64,000 nt of DNA from Saccharimonas sp963550135 (GTDB lineage Bacteria; Patescibacteriota; Saccharimonadia; Saccharimonadales; Saccharimonadaceae). The position numbers were made by a program, and so were the translations under genes. The stretch covers positions 1 to 64,000 of the forward strand of contig CAUVBP010000001.1 in assembly GCA_963550135.1 (NCBI GenBank). Direction: 5' to 3'. The notes beneath the pieces were generated by a model that saw only the letters and a program-made list of their open reading frames with translations, ran no database searches and was not told where the DNA came from. Positions 7,015 through 15,503 of this stretch are shown here, piece by piece. Positions within the stretch are counted from its first letter, which is position 1, and each line of letters starts with the position of its first letter.

Positions 7015-7101
7015 CAGCGCCGCTCCGGCGCGAGATTTTCCCCAATTTCTCGCGCCGGGGCGGCCCGCCTCGCTTATCACTTTCCCTTGATTGATTTTAT
7101 T

Positions 7102-7132
7102 AAAAACACCCGGTTAGCTAGCCGGGTGTTTT
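7102..7132. terminator. Bidirectional terminator
   Basis: AACACCCGG (7105-7113) with CCGGGTGTT (7122-7130), with A-rich and T-rich flanks. It separates cassette B (plus) from the HAD gene (minus). Confidence 0.85.
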
Positions 7133-7157
7133 GCTGGCTCGAATTTCGTTCGAAAAT

Positions 7158-7916
7158 CTACTCGGTCACGGCGATGATGCCCTCTAGCGCGTAGGCGGTG
7201 TCCTGCCAGCGCTCCACCGCGATGCAGTCGATGCCGAGATTTTTCACTGGGAAGTCGTTGCCGCCTTCTTCTATTTTGTCGCCGAAGAACAAAATTTCCT
7301 CTTTACTCACGCCGGTGGCTTCCATCAACTTTTTCATACCGTAGGCTTTATCGACACCGATTTTGGTGATATCGACGCTAGTGGTGCCGCCCAGGCGCAC
7401 TTCAAATTCCGGCAATTTGGCGGCAACATCGTCGCGCATTTGCTTGCGGACTACTTTGTTGGTTTCCGCCCAAGCGTATTTTTTCTCGGGCGAGGCTTGC
7501 TGGCCTAGCGCCGAATACGTCACCTGGCTCAAGCGGTCTTCGATAATCTCGCCGTCCGGATTTTCCTCCCACAGATCAAACTTGCGCGCCGATTCTTCCA
7601 AGACTTGGGTAATTTTTTGCTTTTGTTCGTCGGTGAAATCTTCTTTATAGTGCGTTTGCCACTCGTCCGCATCGACGTTAAACGTATAATAACGCGTGCC
7701 ACAAGTCGGCATCATATGGAAGCGCGCCAGCAATTCCGGCGAAACGTTCATCTTGTCGATCACTTGCTTCTCGAACTGCTCGAATTTGCCGCCGGAAATG
7801 ACGCAAACTTGATAATTTTCCAGCAATTTAGCGAGCAAACCTGCCATGCGCGGCGAAATCGCCGATTTGCTAACCGCCAGCGTGTCGTCCAGATCAAAAC
7901 CGATAATTTTCTTCAT
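7158..7916 (-). CDS. HAD-superfamily phosphatase, IIB / PMM-like
   Basis: 252 residues. Catalytic motif I is FDLDDTLA (residues 6-13), motif II is VISGG (about 38-42), and motif IV is FFGDKIEEGGNDF (about 214-226). A central cap with EDRLSQVTYSALG resembles eukaryotic-type phosphomannomutase-like HAD-IIB proteins. The likely activity is on a sugar phosphate, but the substrate cannot be read from sequence. AGGAGG lies 5 nt before the ATG. It follows tyrS by 18 nt on the same strand and is probably co-transcribed with it. Confidence 0.8.
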   Translation of the reverse strand: MKKIIGFDLDDTLAVSKSAISPRMAGLLAKLLENYQVCVISGGKFEQFEKQVIDKMNVSPELLARFHMMPTCGTRYYTFNVDADEWQTHYKEDFTDEQKQKITQVLEESARKFDLWEENPDGEIIEDRLSQVTYSALGQQASPEKKYAWAETNKVVRKQMRDDVAAKLPEFEVRLGGTTSVDITKIGVDKAYGMKKLMEATGVSKEEILFFGDKIEEGGNDFPVKNLGIDCIAVERWQDTAYALEGIIAVTE

Positions 7917-7934
7917 GATTTCCTCCTATTCCAA

Positions 7935-9146
7935 TTATTTCACCAGCAAGAAGTCATTCTTGCCCTTTTTGATTAAGCTAGTCTCGGTCAGCGGCATGTC
8001 GCCGGCAATCTTCGCGCCGTTGACGCTAATCGCGTTATTGTGAATCAGCCGGCGCGCTTCGCCGTTGCTAGCACATAAGCCAGCAGCGACCAGCGCCGCC
8101 ACGACCGTCGTCTCGAGATCAACCGTCGGGATTTCGTTAGCCAGAGCGTTCAAATCCTCATCATTCAGCGCCGCAATATCGCCGCCGCCAAACAGCGCCG
8201 CTGTCACCCGCTCGACACTTTCGCGGCGCTGGCGGCCGTGCACCAAGTCAGTAACTTCGCGCGCTAAGGTTTTTTGCAAGGCGCGCTCGCCTGGATTGGC
8301 CCGATGATTGTCGATCAGCGCTTCGACGGTTTCGCGGTCGAGCAGCGTGTAGATTTTGATGAGGTCCTCGCTGGTTTCGTCGTCGCAGTTGAGCCAGAAT
8401 TGATAGAACTTGTACGGACTGGTCATCTCGGGGTCGAGCCAGATAGCGCCGCCCTCAGACTTGCCGAACTTGACGCCAGTTTGCTTGTTGATAACTAGCG
8501 GTGCAGTCAAAACGTGTGCTTCGCTGCTTTCGAGCTTGCGAATCAGCGACACGCCAATGATGCTATTGCCCCACTGGTCGGCACCGGCTAGCTGCAAAGT
8601 GGCTCCTTTTTCACGGTACAAGTGTAAAAAGTCATACCCTTGAATCAGCCCGTAGCTAAATTCGCCGTAGCTGATGCCAGCGCCGCCCTCGCCGATACGC
8701 TGCTGCACGAATTCGCGGTCGAGCAGCTGCGTCATACTGATATGTTTGCCGATTTTGTGCAAGAAATCAATGTAATTAATCTGCGAGAACCAGTCGGCAT
8801 TATCAACAATTTCAAAATCCTGGCCGCGGAAAACTTGGCGGAATTGCGCCGCCAGACTTTCAACATTGCGCGCCACTGTTTCAGCATTGCGCAGGTCGCG
8901 CTCTTGCTTTTTGCCATCAGGGTCGCCAATCATGCCGGTGGCGCCGCCGACTAGCAGCAGCGGCTTGTGTCCGTGGTCGATAAAGTGCCGGCACAGCATC
9001 ATCGCCGCCAAGTTACCGATAGTCATGCTCGGCGCGCTAGGGTCAACGCCAAAATAGAACGTTCGCGGCTCGTTTATATCTTTGATATCAGCGAACGTCG
9101 TCTGGTTGATGAGTCCGCGCCACGTTAGTTCTTCTGCTAGCGTCAT
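7935..9146 (-). CDS. tyrS: Tyrosyl-tRNA synthetase
   Basis: Charges tRNA-Tyr. The 403-residue protein from the ATG at 9146 (AAAGG 6 nt upstream) is the usual length; the open frame extends to 9281 but that part overlaps the promoter. The class I HIGH-type signature is PSAPSMTIGN, the tyrosine pocket has YGEFSYGLIQGYDF and GADQWGNS, and the KMSKS loop is KFGKSE. A C-terminal S4-type RNA-binding domain (EARRLIHNNAISVNG) is present. Divergent from the PBP gene. Confidence 0.97.
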   Translation of the reverse strand: MTLAEELTWRGLINQTTFADIKDINEPRTFYFGVDPSAPSMTIGNLAAMMLCRHFIDHGHKPLLLVGGATGMIGDPDGKKQERDLRNAETVARNVESLAAQFRQVFRGQDFEIVDNADWFSQINYIDFLHKIGKHISMTQLLDREFVQQRIGEGGAGISYGEFSYGLIQGYDFLHLYREKGATLQLAGADQWGNSIIGVSLIRKLESSEAHVLTAPLVINKQTGVKFGKSEGGAIWLDPEMTSPYKFYQFWLNCDDETSEDLIKIYTLLDRETVEALIDNHRANPGERALQKTLAREVTDLVHGRQRRESVERVTAALFGGGDIAALNDEDLNALANEIPTVDLETTVVAALVAAGLCASNGEARRLIHNNAISVNGAKIAGDMPLTETSLIKKGKNDFLLVK

Positions 9147-9174
9147 CTGAAACCTTTCTTTATTTAATAGTGAG

Positions 9175-9203
9175 ATAGTAACATATTTGCAGATTATCAG
9201 CAA
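9175..9203 (-). promoter_or_regulatory. tyrS promoter
   Basis: Minus strand TTGCTG (9198-9203), 17-nt spacer, TGT-TACTAT (9175-9180). A leader of about 25 nt with AAAGG follows. Confidence 0.6.
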
Positions 9204-9230
9204 AAGCACTAGCCGTCGTGATGCGAACAG

Positions 9231-9239
9231 TGCTATAAT
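9231..9239 (+). promoter_or_regulatory. Extended -10 of the PBP gene
   Basis: TGC-TATAAT (TATAAT 9234-9239). The first usable in-frame ATG lies 16 nt downstream at 9256, giving a leader of about 10 nt. Confidence 0.65.
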
Positions 9240-9255
9240 GGTGGAAATATTGCTT

Positions 9256-11970
9256 ATGGGAAGAGTGAAAGTGGGAAACAAGAAACGAAAAGTAGCTGGC
9301 GGCGTCAGCGCTTATGCTAATTTAGCCAATAAACGCCGAGTCAAGAAAGACGCGCGAGCGCGCAAAAAAGCCGAATATCTGGCAACTTTGCCGAAACATC
9401 CAGTCAAGCGCTTACTATACCGCTTGCATCCGAAACGCCTAGCCAAATACTGGTTTAGCCGCGACGGCGCAATTATGGCGCTGAAGGTTGTCGGCATAAC
9501 TTTGCTGCTAATCGTCATCGGCATAGCTTCGCTATTCGCCTATTTCCGCAAAGATCTCGACAAAATCAACCCCGACACATTGGCGCAGCGCGTTAAAACG
9601 ACAGTCACCAAATATTACGACCGCAACGACAAGCTGCTGTGGGAGGATAAAGGTACCGGCGACTACACGCTAGTGGTCGACGCCAAAACCATCGCGCCAT
9701 GCATGGGTAAGGCTACTATAGCTATCGAGGATAAAGATTTTTATAAGCACAGCGGCATCAGCGCTAACGGTATTGTTCGCGCCTTTATCAGCAACTCGCA
9801 GGGCAACGCCGTGCAGGGCGGCTCGACGCTAACGCAGCAGCTAGTCAAGAAAGTGTTCTTTACTAAGGACGAAGCTATGCAGCGGGGCTTGTCGGGTATT
9901 CCGCGCAAAATCAAAGAGATGATTCTAGCCATTGAGGTCGAACGAATGTACAGCAAAGACCAAATCCTCGGCTTGTACCTCAACGAATCGCCGTACGGCG
10001 GCCGGCGCAACGGCGTCGAATCGGCCGCGCAAACTTACTTCGGCAAATCATCCAAAGATTTAACCTTGCCAGAATGCTCGCTGCTAGCCGCTATCCCGAA
10101 CAACCCGTCGCTTTACAACCCGTACAATACCTATGGCCGCAAAGCGCTTGTCGAACGCCAGCACAAAGTACTCGACGACATGGTGTCGATGAATTACATA
10201 TCCAAACAAGAAGCAGCGGCAGCCAAGAAAGTCGACATTATGGACACCATCAAACCGCTGGCCGACCAATACGCCAACGTCAAGGCGCCGCACTTCGTCC
10301 AAATGGTCAAGAAACAGCTAGAGGAAGAGCTCGGCAAGACTATCGTCGGCGAAGGCGGTTTATTGGTCAAGACGACGCTCGACCTCGACGCGCAAACAAC
10401 CCTAGAAACCAATATAGCCAAATTATTTAACGGCGAGATTACCGATGGCAACTGCGGTTATCGCAACTGTTCGCAGTTTGCTGGTTTCTCAAACGGCGCA
10501 GCAGCTATTGAGGACACTAAAACCGGTCAGCTTGTTGCCCTAGTAGGCAGCCGCGACTTTAATTACGCTGGCTTCGGGCAGGATAATGCAGCCACCGCTT
10601 TCATCCAGCCGGGTTCGTCGATCAAGCCGCTTGTTTACGCCCGCTTATTTAGCAACCAAGGCGGCAATAACGCCAATTACGGCAGCGGCTCGATTCTAGC
10701 CGATTCCAAGACAACTTTCCCGGGCAATTATAGTCCGAACAACGCCGACAACAAATTCCAAGGCAATATTACCCTGCGCCAAGCATTGGCCCGCTCTCGC
10801 AATATTCCAGCTATCAAAGCTATGGCCATCAACGAGAAGAACAATAGCGGCAGTACCTGGTCGCTAATCCGCTCGGCTGGCGATTTGCAGTACTGCACGC
10901 AAGGCGCCGACGCGCAAGCTGGCCTATCGAGCGCTATCGGCGGCTGCGGCACACGCTTGGTTGACCACGTTAACGCTTTCGCAACACTAGGACGAATGGG
11001 CACTTATAAACCGCAGACGACTATCCTGAAAGTCGCCAACAGCAATGGACAAACCCTCAAACAATACAAAGAATCTAGCAAGCAAGTCATCGACCAGCAA
11101 GCAGCTTACATCGTTAGCGACATCCTTGGCGACGGCAAGGCGCGCGCTGGATTGGCGGGCCGCGACTACCTAGTCAACCTCGGCCGCGCCGGTGTCAAGG
11201 CAGCTGTCAAGACTGGTACCAGCAACAGCGAGATTAATGGCAAGGTTAGCGCTAAAGATATCTGGGCTGCCGGCTACACGCCGAACCTATCAATGGCGGT
11301 GTGGCTAGGCAATTCTGACACCTCGCCGCTGCGCAATGGCAACTCGCTGATTCCAGCCATGTTCTTCGATCGTACGATGGCCGATATTTCCAAGATGTAT
11401 GCCGACCAAGGTAAACTAAAATTAAGCGACTGGTATACTGCGCCGAGCGGCATCCAGACAATCAAGGGCGAGATTTATCCGTCGTATTACAACAAAGCTA
11501 GTGCTGCTACCAACGCCAAGATGACTTTCGACCGCGTCTCGAAAAAGAAAGCTACGTCCTGTACGCCCGAAGCTGCCAAGATTGAAATCGATGTCATGAA
11601 AATGGCTGATCCAATCACCAGAAAAGAGATAGTCACGCCTAACGACTCTAGCTACGACGCTGAGAAAGACGACGATGCACACAAGTGCGACGATCCGAAG
11701 CCAAACGTTACGCTAACAGTGACTAGCGGCGGCGTATCCATCATCTATACCAGCGGCCGTTACAAACTGCAAAACATCGAATTATTATCTGGCAGTACCG
11801 TTGTCGCCAGTAAGCAAGTCGACAGTAGCGGCATCTGGAATATTCATAAAGGCAACCTGTCAGCAGCCAGTAGCGGCACGCTAACCGCCAAAATTACCGA
11901 CATTGGCTACTACACAGCAACCAATAGCGCCAGCTACAATCCAAACAGTAGCAGCGATGACGACGATTAA
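9256..11970 (+). CDS. Bifunctional penicillin-binding protein, class A (GT51 + transpeptidase)
   Basis: Polymerises and cross-links peptidoglycan outside the membrane. 904 residues from the ATG at 9256. A basic cytoplasmic N-terminus precedes a TM helix (ALKVVGITLLLIVIGIASLF, about residues 75-95). The GT51 domain has EDKDFYKHSG, GGSTLTQQLVKK and YLNESPYGG. The transpeptidase has the active Ser in GSSIKPLVY, SRN in ARSRNIPA, and KTGTSN. A Ser-rich tail ends in a run of Asp. The start was chosen because the -10 box occupies 9234-9239, which excludes the more upstream in-frame starts. Confidence 0.95.
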   Translation: MGRVKVGNKKRKVAGGVSAYANLANKRRVKKDARARKKAEYLATLPKHPVKRLLYRLHPKRLAKYWFSRDGAIMALKVVGITLLLIVIGIASLFAYFRKDLDKINPDTLAQRVKTTVTKYYDRNDKLLWEDKGTGDYTLVVDAKTIAPCMGKATIAIEDKDFYKHSGISANGIVRAFISNSQGNAVQGGSTLTQQLVKKVFFTKDEAMQRGLSGIPRKIKEMILAIEVERMYSKDQILGLYLNESPYGGRRNGVESAAQTYFGKSSKDLTLPECSLLAAIPNNPSLYNPYNTYGRKALVERQHKVLDDMVSMNYISKQEAAAAKKVDIMDTIKPLADQYANVKAPHFVQMVKKQLEEELGKTIVGEGGLLVKTTLDLDAQTTLETNIAKLFNGEITDGNCGYRNCSQFAGFSNGAAAIEDTKTGQLVALVGSRDFNYAGFGQDNAATAFIQPGSSIKPLVYARLFSNQGGNNANYGSGSILADSKTTFPGNYSPNNADNKFQGNITLRQALARSRNIPAIKAMAINEKNNSGSTWSLIRSAGDLQYCTQGADAQAGLSSAIGGCGTRLVDHVNAFATLGRMGTYKPQTTILKVANSNGQTLKQYKESSKQVIDQQAAYIVSDILGDGKARAGLAGRDYLVNLGRAGVKAAVKTGTSNSEINGKVSAKDIWAAGYTPNLSMAVWLGNSDTSPLRNGNSLIPAMFFDRTMADISKMYADQGKLKLSDWYTAPSGIQTIKGEIYPSYYNKASAATNAKMTFDRVSKKKATSCTPEAAKIEIDVMKMADPITRKEIVTPNDSSYDAEKDDDAHKCDDPKPNVTLTVTSGGVSIIYTSGRYKLQNIELLSGSTVVASKQVDSSGIWNIHKGNLSAASSGTLTAKITDIGYYTATNSASYNPNSSSDDDD

Positions 11971-12010
11971 ATCCGCTTCGTATCGCAGTAGTTTGCCGCC
12001 AAAACCCAGC

Positions 12011-12039
12011 AAAATAGCACGCTCCTAGCAGCGTGCTAT
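12011..12039 (-). terminator. Terminator of the clpC operon
   Basis: ATAGCACGCT (12014-12023) with AGCGTGCTAT (12030-12039), followed on the minus strand by TTTTGC. It lies 22 nt past the stop of the PIN-TRAM gene and may also slow transcription from the PBP gene. Confidence 0.7.
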
Positions 12040-12060
12040 CTATATATCGCGCTGGCGATT

Positions 12061-13110
12061 TTATTGGCTTTGGCTATTGACTAGGTCGATCAAGTCGCTC
12101 TCGTGGTCTGGGCGGCGGCGAGCACTCTGGCGACGGGTCGCTGGGGCAGCTGGCTTCGACTGCGGTTTTGTTTTCGGCGAATTAGCTTTTTTGCTGGCTG
12201 GTTTAACTTGAGTTTTGGTCTCGCCTGCCTTTTTAGCCGAATCACGATTGCTAGCACTGCCAGCTGACGATTGGCTGCGGGCGCGGCCGGCAGAACGCTG
12301 CTTGGCGCTAGCAGTACTTTTCGCGGGCGTTTTTGATACTGCTGCGGCTGCGATTTTCGCTGTTTTTTGAGTTTTGCCCGCGGCTTTGGCAATCGATTTG
12401 AGGGGTTTGTTAGTAGTCTCTATTTTCTTAGCAAAGATCATCCGGCCAGCTGCAGTCTGCAAATTACGGATAATTTCGACATTTAGCGTCTGACCTATCT
12501 GAGCGCTCGCCTGCTCGACGACAACCATTGTGCCGTCTGGTAGGTAGCCCACGCCCTGATGTGCGTCCTGCCCCTTCTGAATAAGCTCTAACGTGATTTT
12601 CTCGCCAGGTAGATGCTCCATCCGGATACTCTGCGCTAATTCGTTAAGGTTTAGCACTTCGGTACCCTCGACCGCAGCAACCTTGTTTAGATTGTAATCT
12701 AGCGTCATGATCACTGCGCCATGCTGCTTAGCTAGCTTGAGCAGGCGGTCGTCAACACCTTCGCGAGCGTGGCTACCGTCCTGCAGTAATTCAACGTTGA
12801 CACGCTCCATAGCTTGCAGCTCGGTGACCACATCAAGCCCATAGCGAGCGCGAGCGCGTTTGTCAGCATCGGCGTGGTCAGCTAGAAACTGCAGTTCGCC
12901 GATAACCGAGCGTGGAATCACCAGCGTACCGCCGATGAAGCCAGTTTGCGCTACCGGTACAATTCGCCCGTCCATCAGCACCGAGGTATCTACCAAGATA
13001 GCCCGATCTTTTGATTTGATGGAGTTTTTGGGCAAGCGCGCTAATAAGTACGACACCTCACCCAAAATAAGCAGCGTTACCGCCAATAATATTAAGTCTT
13101 TGGTTTGCAT
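12061..13110 (-). CDS. Membrane-anchored PIN-TRAM domain protein (YacL type)
   Basis: 349 residues. A single N-terminal TM helix (LILLAVTLLILGEVSYLLA) is followed by a PIN ribonuclease-like domain (ILVDTSVLMDGR with catalytic Asp, then IPRSVIGELQFLADHAD and IMTLDYNLNK), a TRAM domain (EKITLELIQKGQDAHQGVGYLPDGTMVVVE) and a disordered K/A/S/P-rich tail of about 110 residues. In Bacillus the same type of gene (yacL) is near clpC and radA, so the neighbourhood is conserved. Shine-Dalgarno AAAGGA precedes the ATG. The RNA target is unknown. Confidence 0.85.
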   Translation of the reverse strand: MQTKDLILLAVTLLILGEVSYLLARLPKNSIKSKDRAILVDTSVLMDGRIVPVAQTGFIGGTLVIPRSVIGELQFLADHADADKRARARYGLDVVTELQAMERVNVELLQDGSHAREGVDDRLLKLAKQHGAVIMTLDYNLNKVAAVEGTEVLNLNELAQSIRMEHLPGEKITLELIQKGQDAHQGVGYLPDGTMVVVEQASAQIGQTLNVEIIRNLQTAAGRMIFAKKIETTNKPLKSIAKAAGKTQKTAKIAAAAVSKTPAKSTASAKQRSAGRARSQSSAGSASNRDSAKKAGETKTQVKPASKKANSPKTKPQSKPAAPATRRQSARRRPDHESDLIDLVNSQSQ

Positions 13111-13144
13111 ATTTTCCTTTCTTTTCGCCTTGATTAGCTACTAG

Positions 13145-14500
13145 CTACTTGAGATAGCCGATCAAAGCTTGGCGTAAATCTTTGACGCCTTTTACAAATG
13201 AATTCTTTTTGCCAGAGGTTGCCGGTGCAATCGCTTGGGTGAAGCCAAGTTTTTTGGCTTCGTTCAAGCGCTTGTCGGCGCCTTGTGCCGAGCGAATCTC
13301 GCCGCCTAAGCCTACTTCGCCGAACACCACCAAGCCGTCATCAAGCTTACGACCGGCCGCGGCGCTAGCAATCGCCATCGCTACCGCCAAGTCTGCTGCC
13401 CGGTCGGCAAGCTTCAAACCGCCAACTACATTCACATAAATATCTTTATCGGATAAATTCAATTTGGTGCGCTTCTCTAGCACCGCGATGAGCAGATTGA
13501 GGCGGTTGAGATCGAAACCGCTGGCCGTCCTCTTAGGATACCCGAAATTAGTCGAGTTGACAAGAGCTTGGATCTCAACGAGAATCGGACGGTTGCCTTC
13601 AAGCGTCGCCAATACCACCGAACCATCGGCGTTTTGGCGCTCGGCTAACAGCGCGGCTGACGGATTTTCGACGACCCGCAAACCTTTATCGTTCATCTCG
13701 AAAATTGCCGCTTCGCTAGTCGAGCCGTAACGGTTTTTGGCGGCGCGCACCACTTTGAAGCCGCCGTAACGGTCGCCTTCAAATTGTAAGACTACATCGA
13801 CCAGATGCTCGAGAACTTTCGGTCCGGCGATTGAGCCCTCCTTGGTGACGTGACCGACCAAAATTACCGCTGCGCCCGAAGCCTTTGCTGCCCGGATAAT
13901 AACGTTGCTCGAGTTAGTGATCTGACTAACGGTACCTGGCGCGCTGGCTATTTCCTCGAGGCTAAGCGTTTGGATACTGTCGATAATCACCAATTTATAC
14001 TGGCCGCTGCGAATTGTCGCAGCAATGTCGTCAGCGCTAGTACTGGCGACAAACTGCAGATCATCGCCAGAGGTCGCACCGAGGCGTGTAGCGCGGAGCT
14101 TAACCTGGGAAGCGCTTTCCTCGCCGCTGACATATAGGACCGATGATTGCTCGGCAACATGCGCTGCTACCTGCATCAATAGTGTCGATTTACCGATACC
14201 CGGCTGTCCCGCTAACAGCATTACACCTGCCGGCAGAATCCCGCCGCCTAGCACTGCGTCGAGGTCGGTAATACCAGTCGGCAAGCGTTTCACTGAGTCC
14301 TCAGCGGCAATTGAACGCATCGACTGCGGCTTTAGGATCTTACCGCGCGAATGGCTGCGCGCTACCGCCGAAGCGCCTTTAGTCTCGACTATCTGTTCGA
14401 CGAGCGTGTTCCATTCGCCGCAATTCTCGCACTTGCCAGTCCATTTCGGATAGCTGGCGCCGCAATTTTGGCAGACGAAATTACTGCGCGCTTTGGCCAC
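13145..14500 (-). CDS. radA: DNA repair protein RadA (Sms)
   Basis: RadA is a RecA-like helicase that extends branches during recombination and transformation. 451 residues, a normal length. A four-Cys zinc finger (CQNCGASYPKWTGKCENCG) opens the protein, Walker A is GQPGIGKST (about residues 98-106), the RadA signature KNRYG is at about 254-258, and a Lon-like C-terminal domain follows. The start is GTG at 14500 with GGAG upstream; it overlaps the end of the previous gene by 20 bp, which suggests coupling. Confidence 0.96.
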   Translation of the reverse strand: MAKARSNFVCQNCGASYPKWTGKCENCGEWNTLVEQIVETKGASAVARSHSRGKILKPQSMRSIAAEDSVKRLPTGITDLDAVLGGGILPAGVMLLAGQPGIGKSTLLMQVAAHVAEQSSVLYVSGEESASQVKLRATRLGATSGDDLQFVASTSADDIAATIRSGQYKLVIIDSIQTLSLEEIASAPGTVSQITNSSNVIIRAAKASGAAVILVGHVTKEGSIAGPKVLEHLVDVVLQFEGDRYGGFKVVRAAKNRYGSTSEAAIFEMNDKGLRVVENPSAALLAERQNADGSVVLATLEGNRPILVEIQALVNSTNFGYPKRTASGFDLNRLNLLIAVLEKRTKLNLSDKDIYVNVVGGLKLADRAADLAVAMAIASAAAGRKLDDGLVVFGEVGLGGEIRSAQGADKRLNEAKKLGFTQAIAPATSGKKNSFVKGVKDLRQALIGYLK

Positions 14501-15503
14501 TATTTACTCCGGCCGGCGCGGCTACGCCGTTGATGCTTTGATTGAGCTGATCGGCTTTAACGGCTAAGCTTTTGAGAGTTGCCACATCGTCATTGTAAGC
14601 TTTAATCCGCGAATTGAGCGAACTCTGCCGAGCATTGATAGCGCTAATTCGCTGCTGCAGCGCCGACCGCGCCACTGTGAAGTCAGCTTGCGAACTAAAC
14701 TCACCGCTCCTGGCCCGTTCATTAAAACTATTAATATCAGCGTTAATTTGCGATAAGTCAGACTGATAAGCTTCGACATCTTGTTTGATTTGCTTAGCGG
14801 CTGACTGCAGTTTGGATTGCAGTGCTTCAGCCCGAACGTTAACTCGGGTAAATACTGCCGTGTAAGCTTGGTTTTTGGCGACAATTGACGCTCGATCGGT
14901 AAAATAACGCGCATAATACTGTTCAAGGTCAGAGTCAAGCTCGCCAATCGTGGTACCGATAATTGAATGTAATTCATCTAGCTCGGCGCCTGGCTCGGCC
15001 TCGCGGTAATATTCCATAGCTTTGGCAATTTCCGGTTCATTTTTGACCTTTTGATAAGCCTTTTTAATCATAGCGTCGACTCGCGGCCGCTCGAAGATAT
15101 TCAGCCGTGCATACTGGGCGTGCAGCAATTCGTGCGCTGCCGTTACTTCTTTGGCGCCAGCTAATTCGGCATTTTCGACGTCAAAAAGATAAATCTTATC
15201 GCCATAGTAGCAGCCCAAGATGGCTGCGGTACGTTCGGTACTTTTGCAATGAGCATTGAACTGATCGCTAGTTTCAATAGCTGGCTGAGTTGCTCGAAAG
15301 GTGCGCTGCGCCGTCGGAGTCAGCTTGATTGAATCTTCAACCGCGGCAACAGCTGCAGGTGGCGTGAAAGTCGACGCTCGATAAGTATCAAGGGCTGTCT
15401 GCCCGTAGAAAAAACCGCCAGCAGCAATACTTATCACTGCCATCAAAGCGATGATTTTCGAGACAATACTACGTCTGGCTGTCGGTTTCGCTGCGACGTT
15501 CAA
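14481..15503 (-). CDS. Membrane-anchored coiled-coil protein with HELLH motif
   Basis: 340 residues from a TTG start (SD GGAG 9 nt upstream), overlapping clpC by 35 bp. One N-terminal TM helix (IIALMAVISIAAGGFFYG) is followed by an extracellular part containing HELLHAQY (about residues 125-132), an HExxH-like zinc-protease motif, with an acidic helix downstream, and then a long coiled coil (about 200-320). I do not know a characterised homologue. A zinc peptidase acting at the cell surface or a structural remnant of one are both possible. Its position between clpC and radA suggests a stress- or surface-quality-control role. Confidence 0.6.
   Translation of the reverse strand: MNVAAKPTARRSIVSKIIALMAVISIAAGGFFYGQTALDTYRASTFTPPAAVAAVEDSIKLTPTAQRTFRATQPAIETSDQFNAHCKSTERTAAILGCYYGDKIYLFDVENAELAGAKEVTAAHELLHAQYARLNIFERPRVDAMIKKAYQKVKNEPEIAKAMEYYREAEPGAELDELHSIIGTTIGELDSDLEQYYARYFTDRASIVAKNQAYTAVFTRVNVRAEALQSKLQSAAKQIKQDVEAYQSDLSQINADINSFNERARSGEFSSQADFTVARSALQQRISAINARQSSLNSRIKAYNDDVATLKSLAVKADQLNQSINGVAAPAGVNSGQSAQ

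Larger units (their letters stand above)
6716..7080 (+). ncRNA. Candidate large structured RNA (cassette B transcript)
   Basis: The transcript is closed by a 12-bp helix (6764-6775 with 7067-7078). Inside are the 15-bp leader helix, the SD hairpin, three hairpins over the ORF and a 17-bp stem 7019-7035 with 7048-7064 (one G-U). It lacks the features of tmRNA, RNase P RNA and SRP RNA that I would recognise. It could be a bifunctional mRNA rather than an ncRNA. Confidence 0.5.

Noticed and set aside
6716..7080. Cassette B as tmRNA, RNase P RNA or SRP RNA
   Set aside because: I found no tRNA-like ends with CCA, no RNase P core sequence and no SRP tetraloop domain; the region has an mRNA-like SD and start codon.
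6868..7080. Minus-strand ORF across cassette B
   Set aside because: Palindromic DNA opens frames on both strands; no promoter or Shine-Dalgarno site supports this one.
12090..12392. K/P/R-rich ORF in the tail of the PIN-TRAM gene
   Set aside because: A shifted frame of the low-complexity Ala/Lys tail, not a separate gene.
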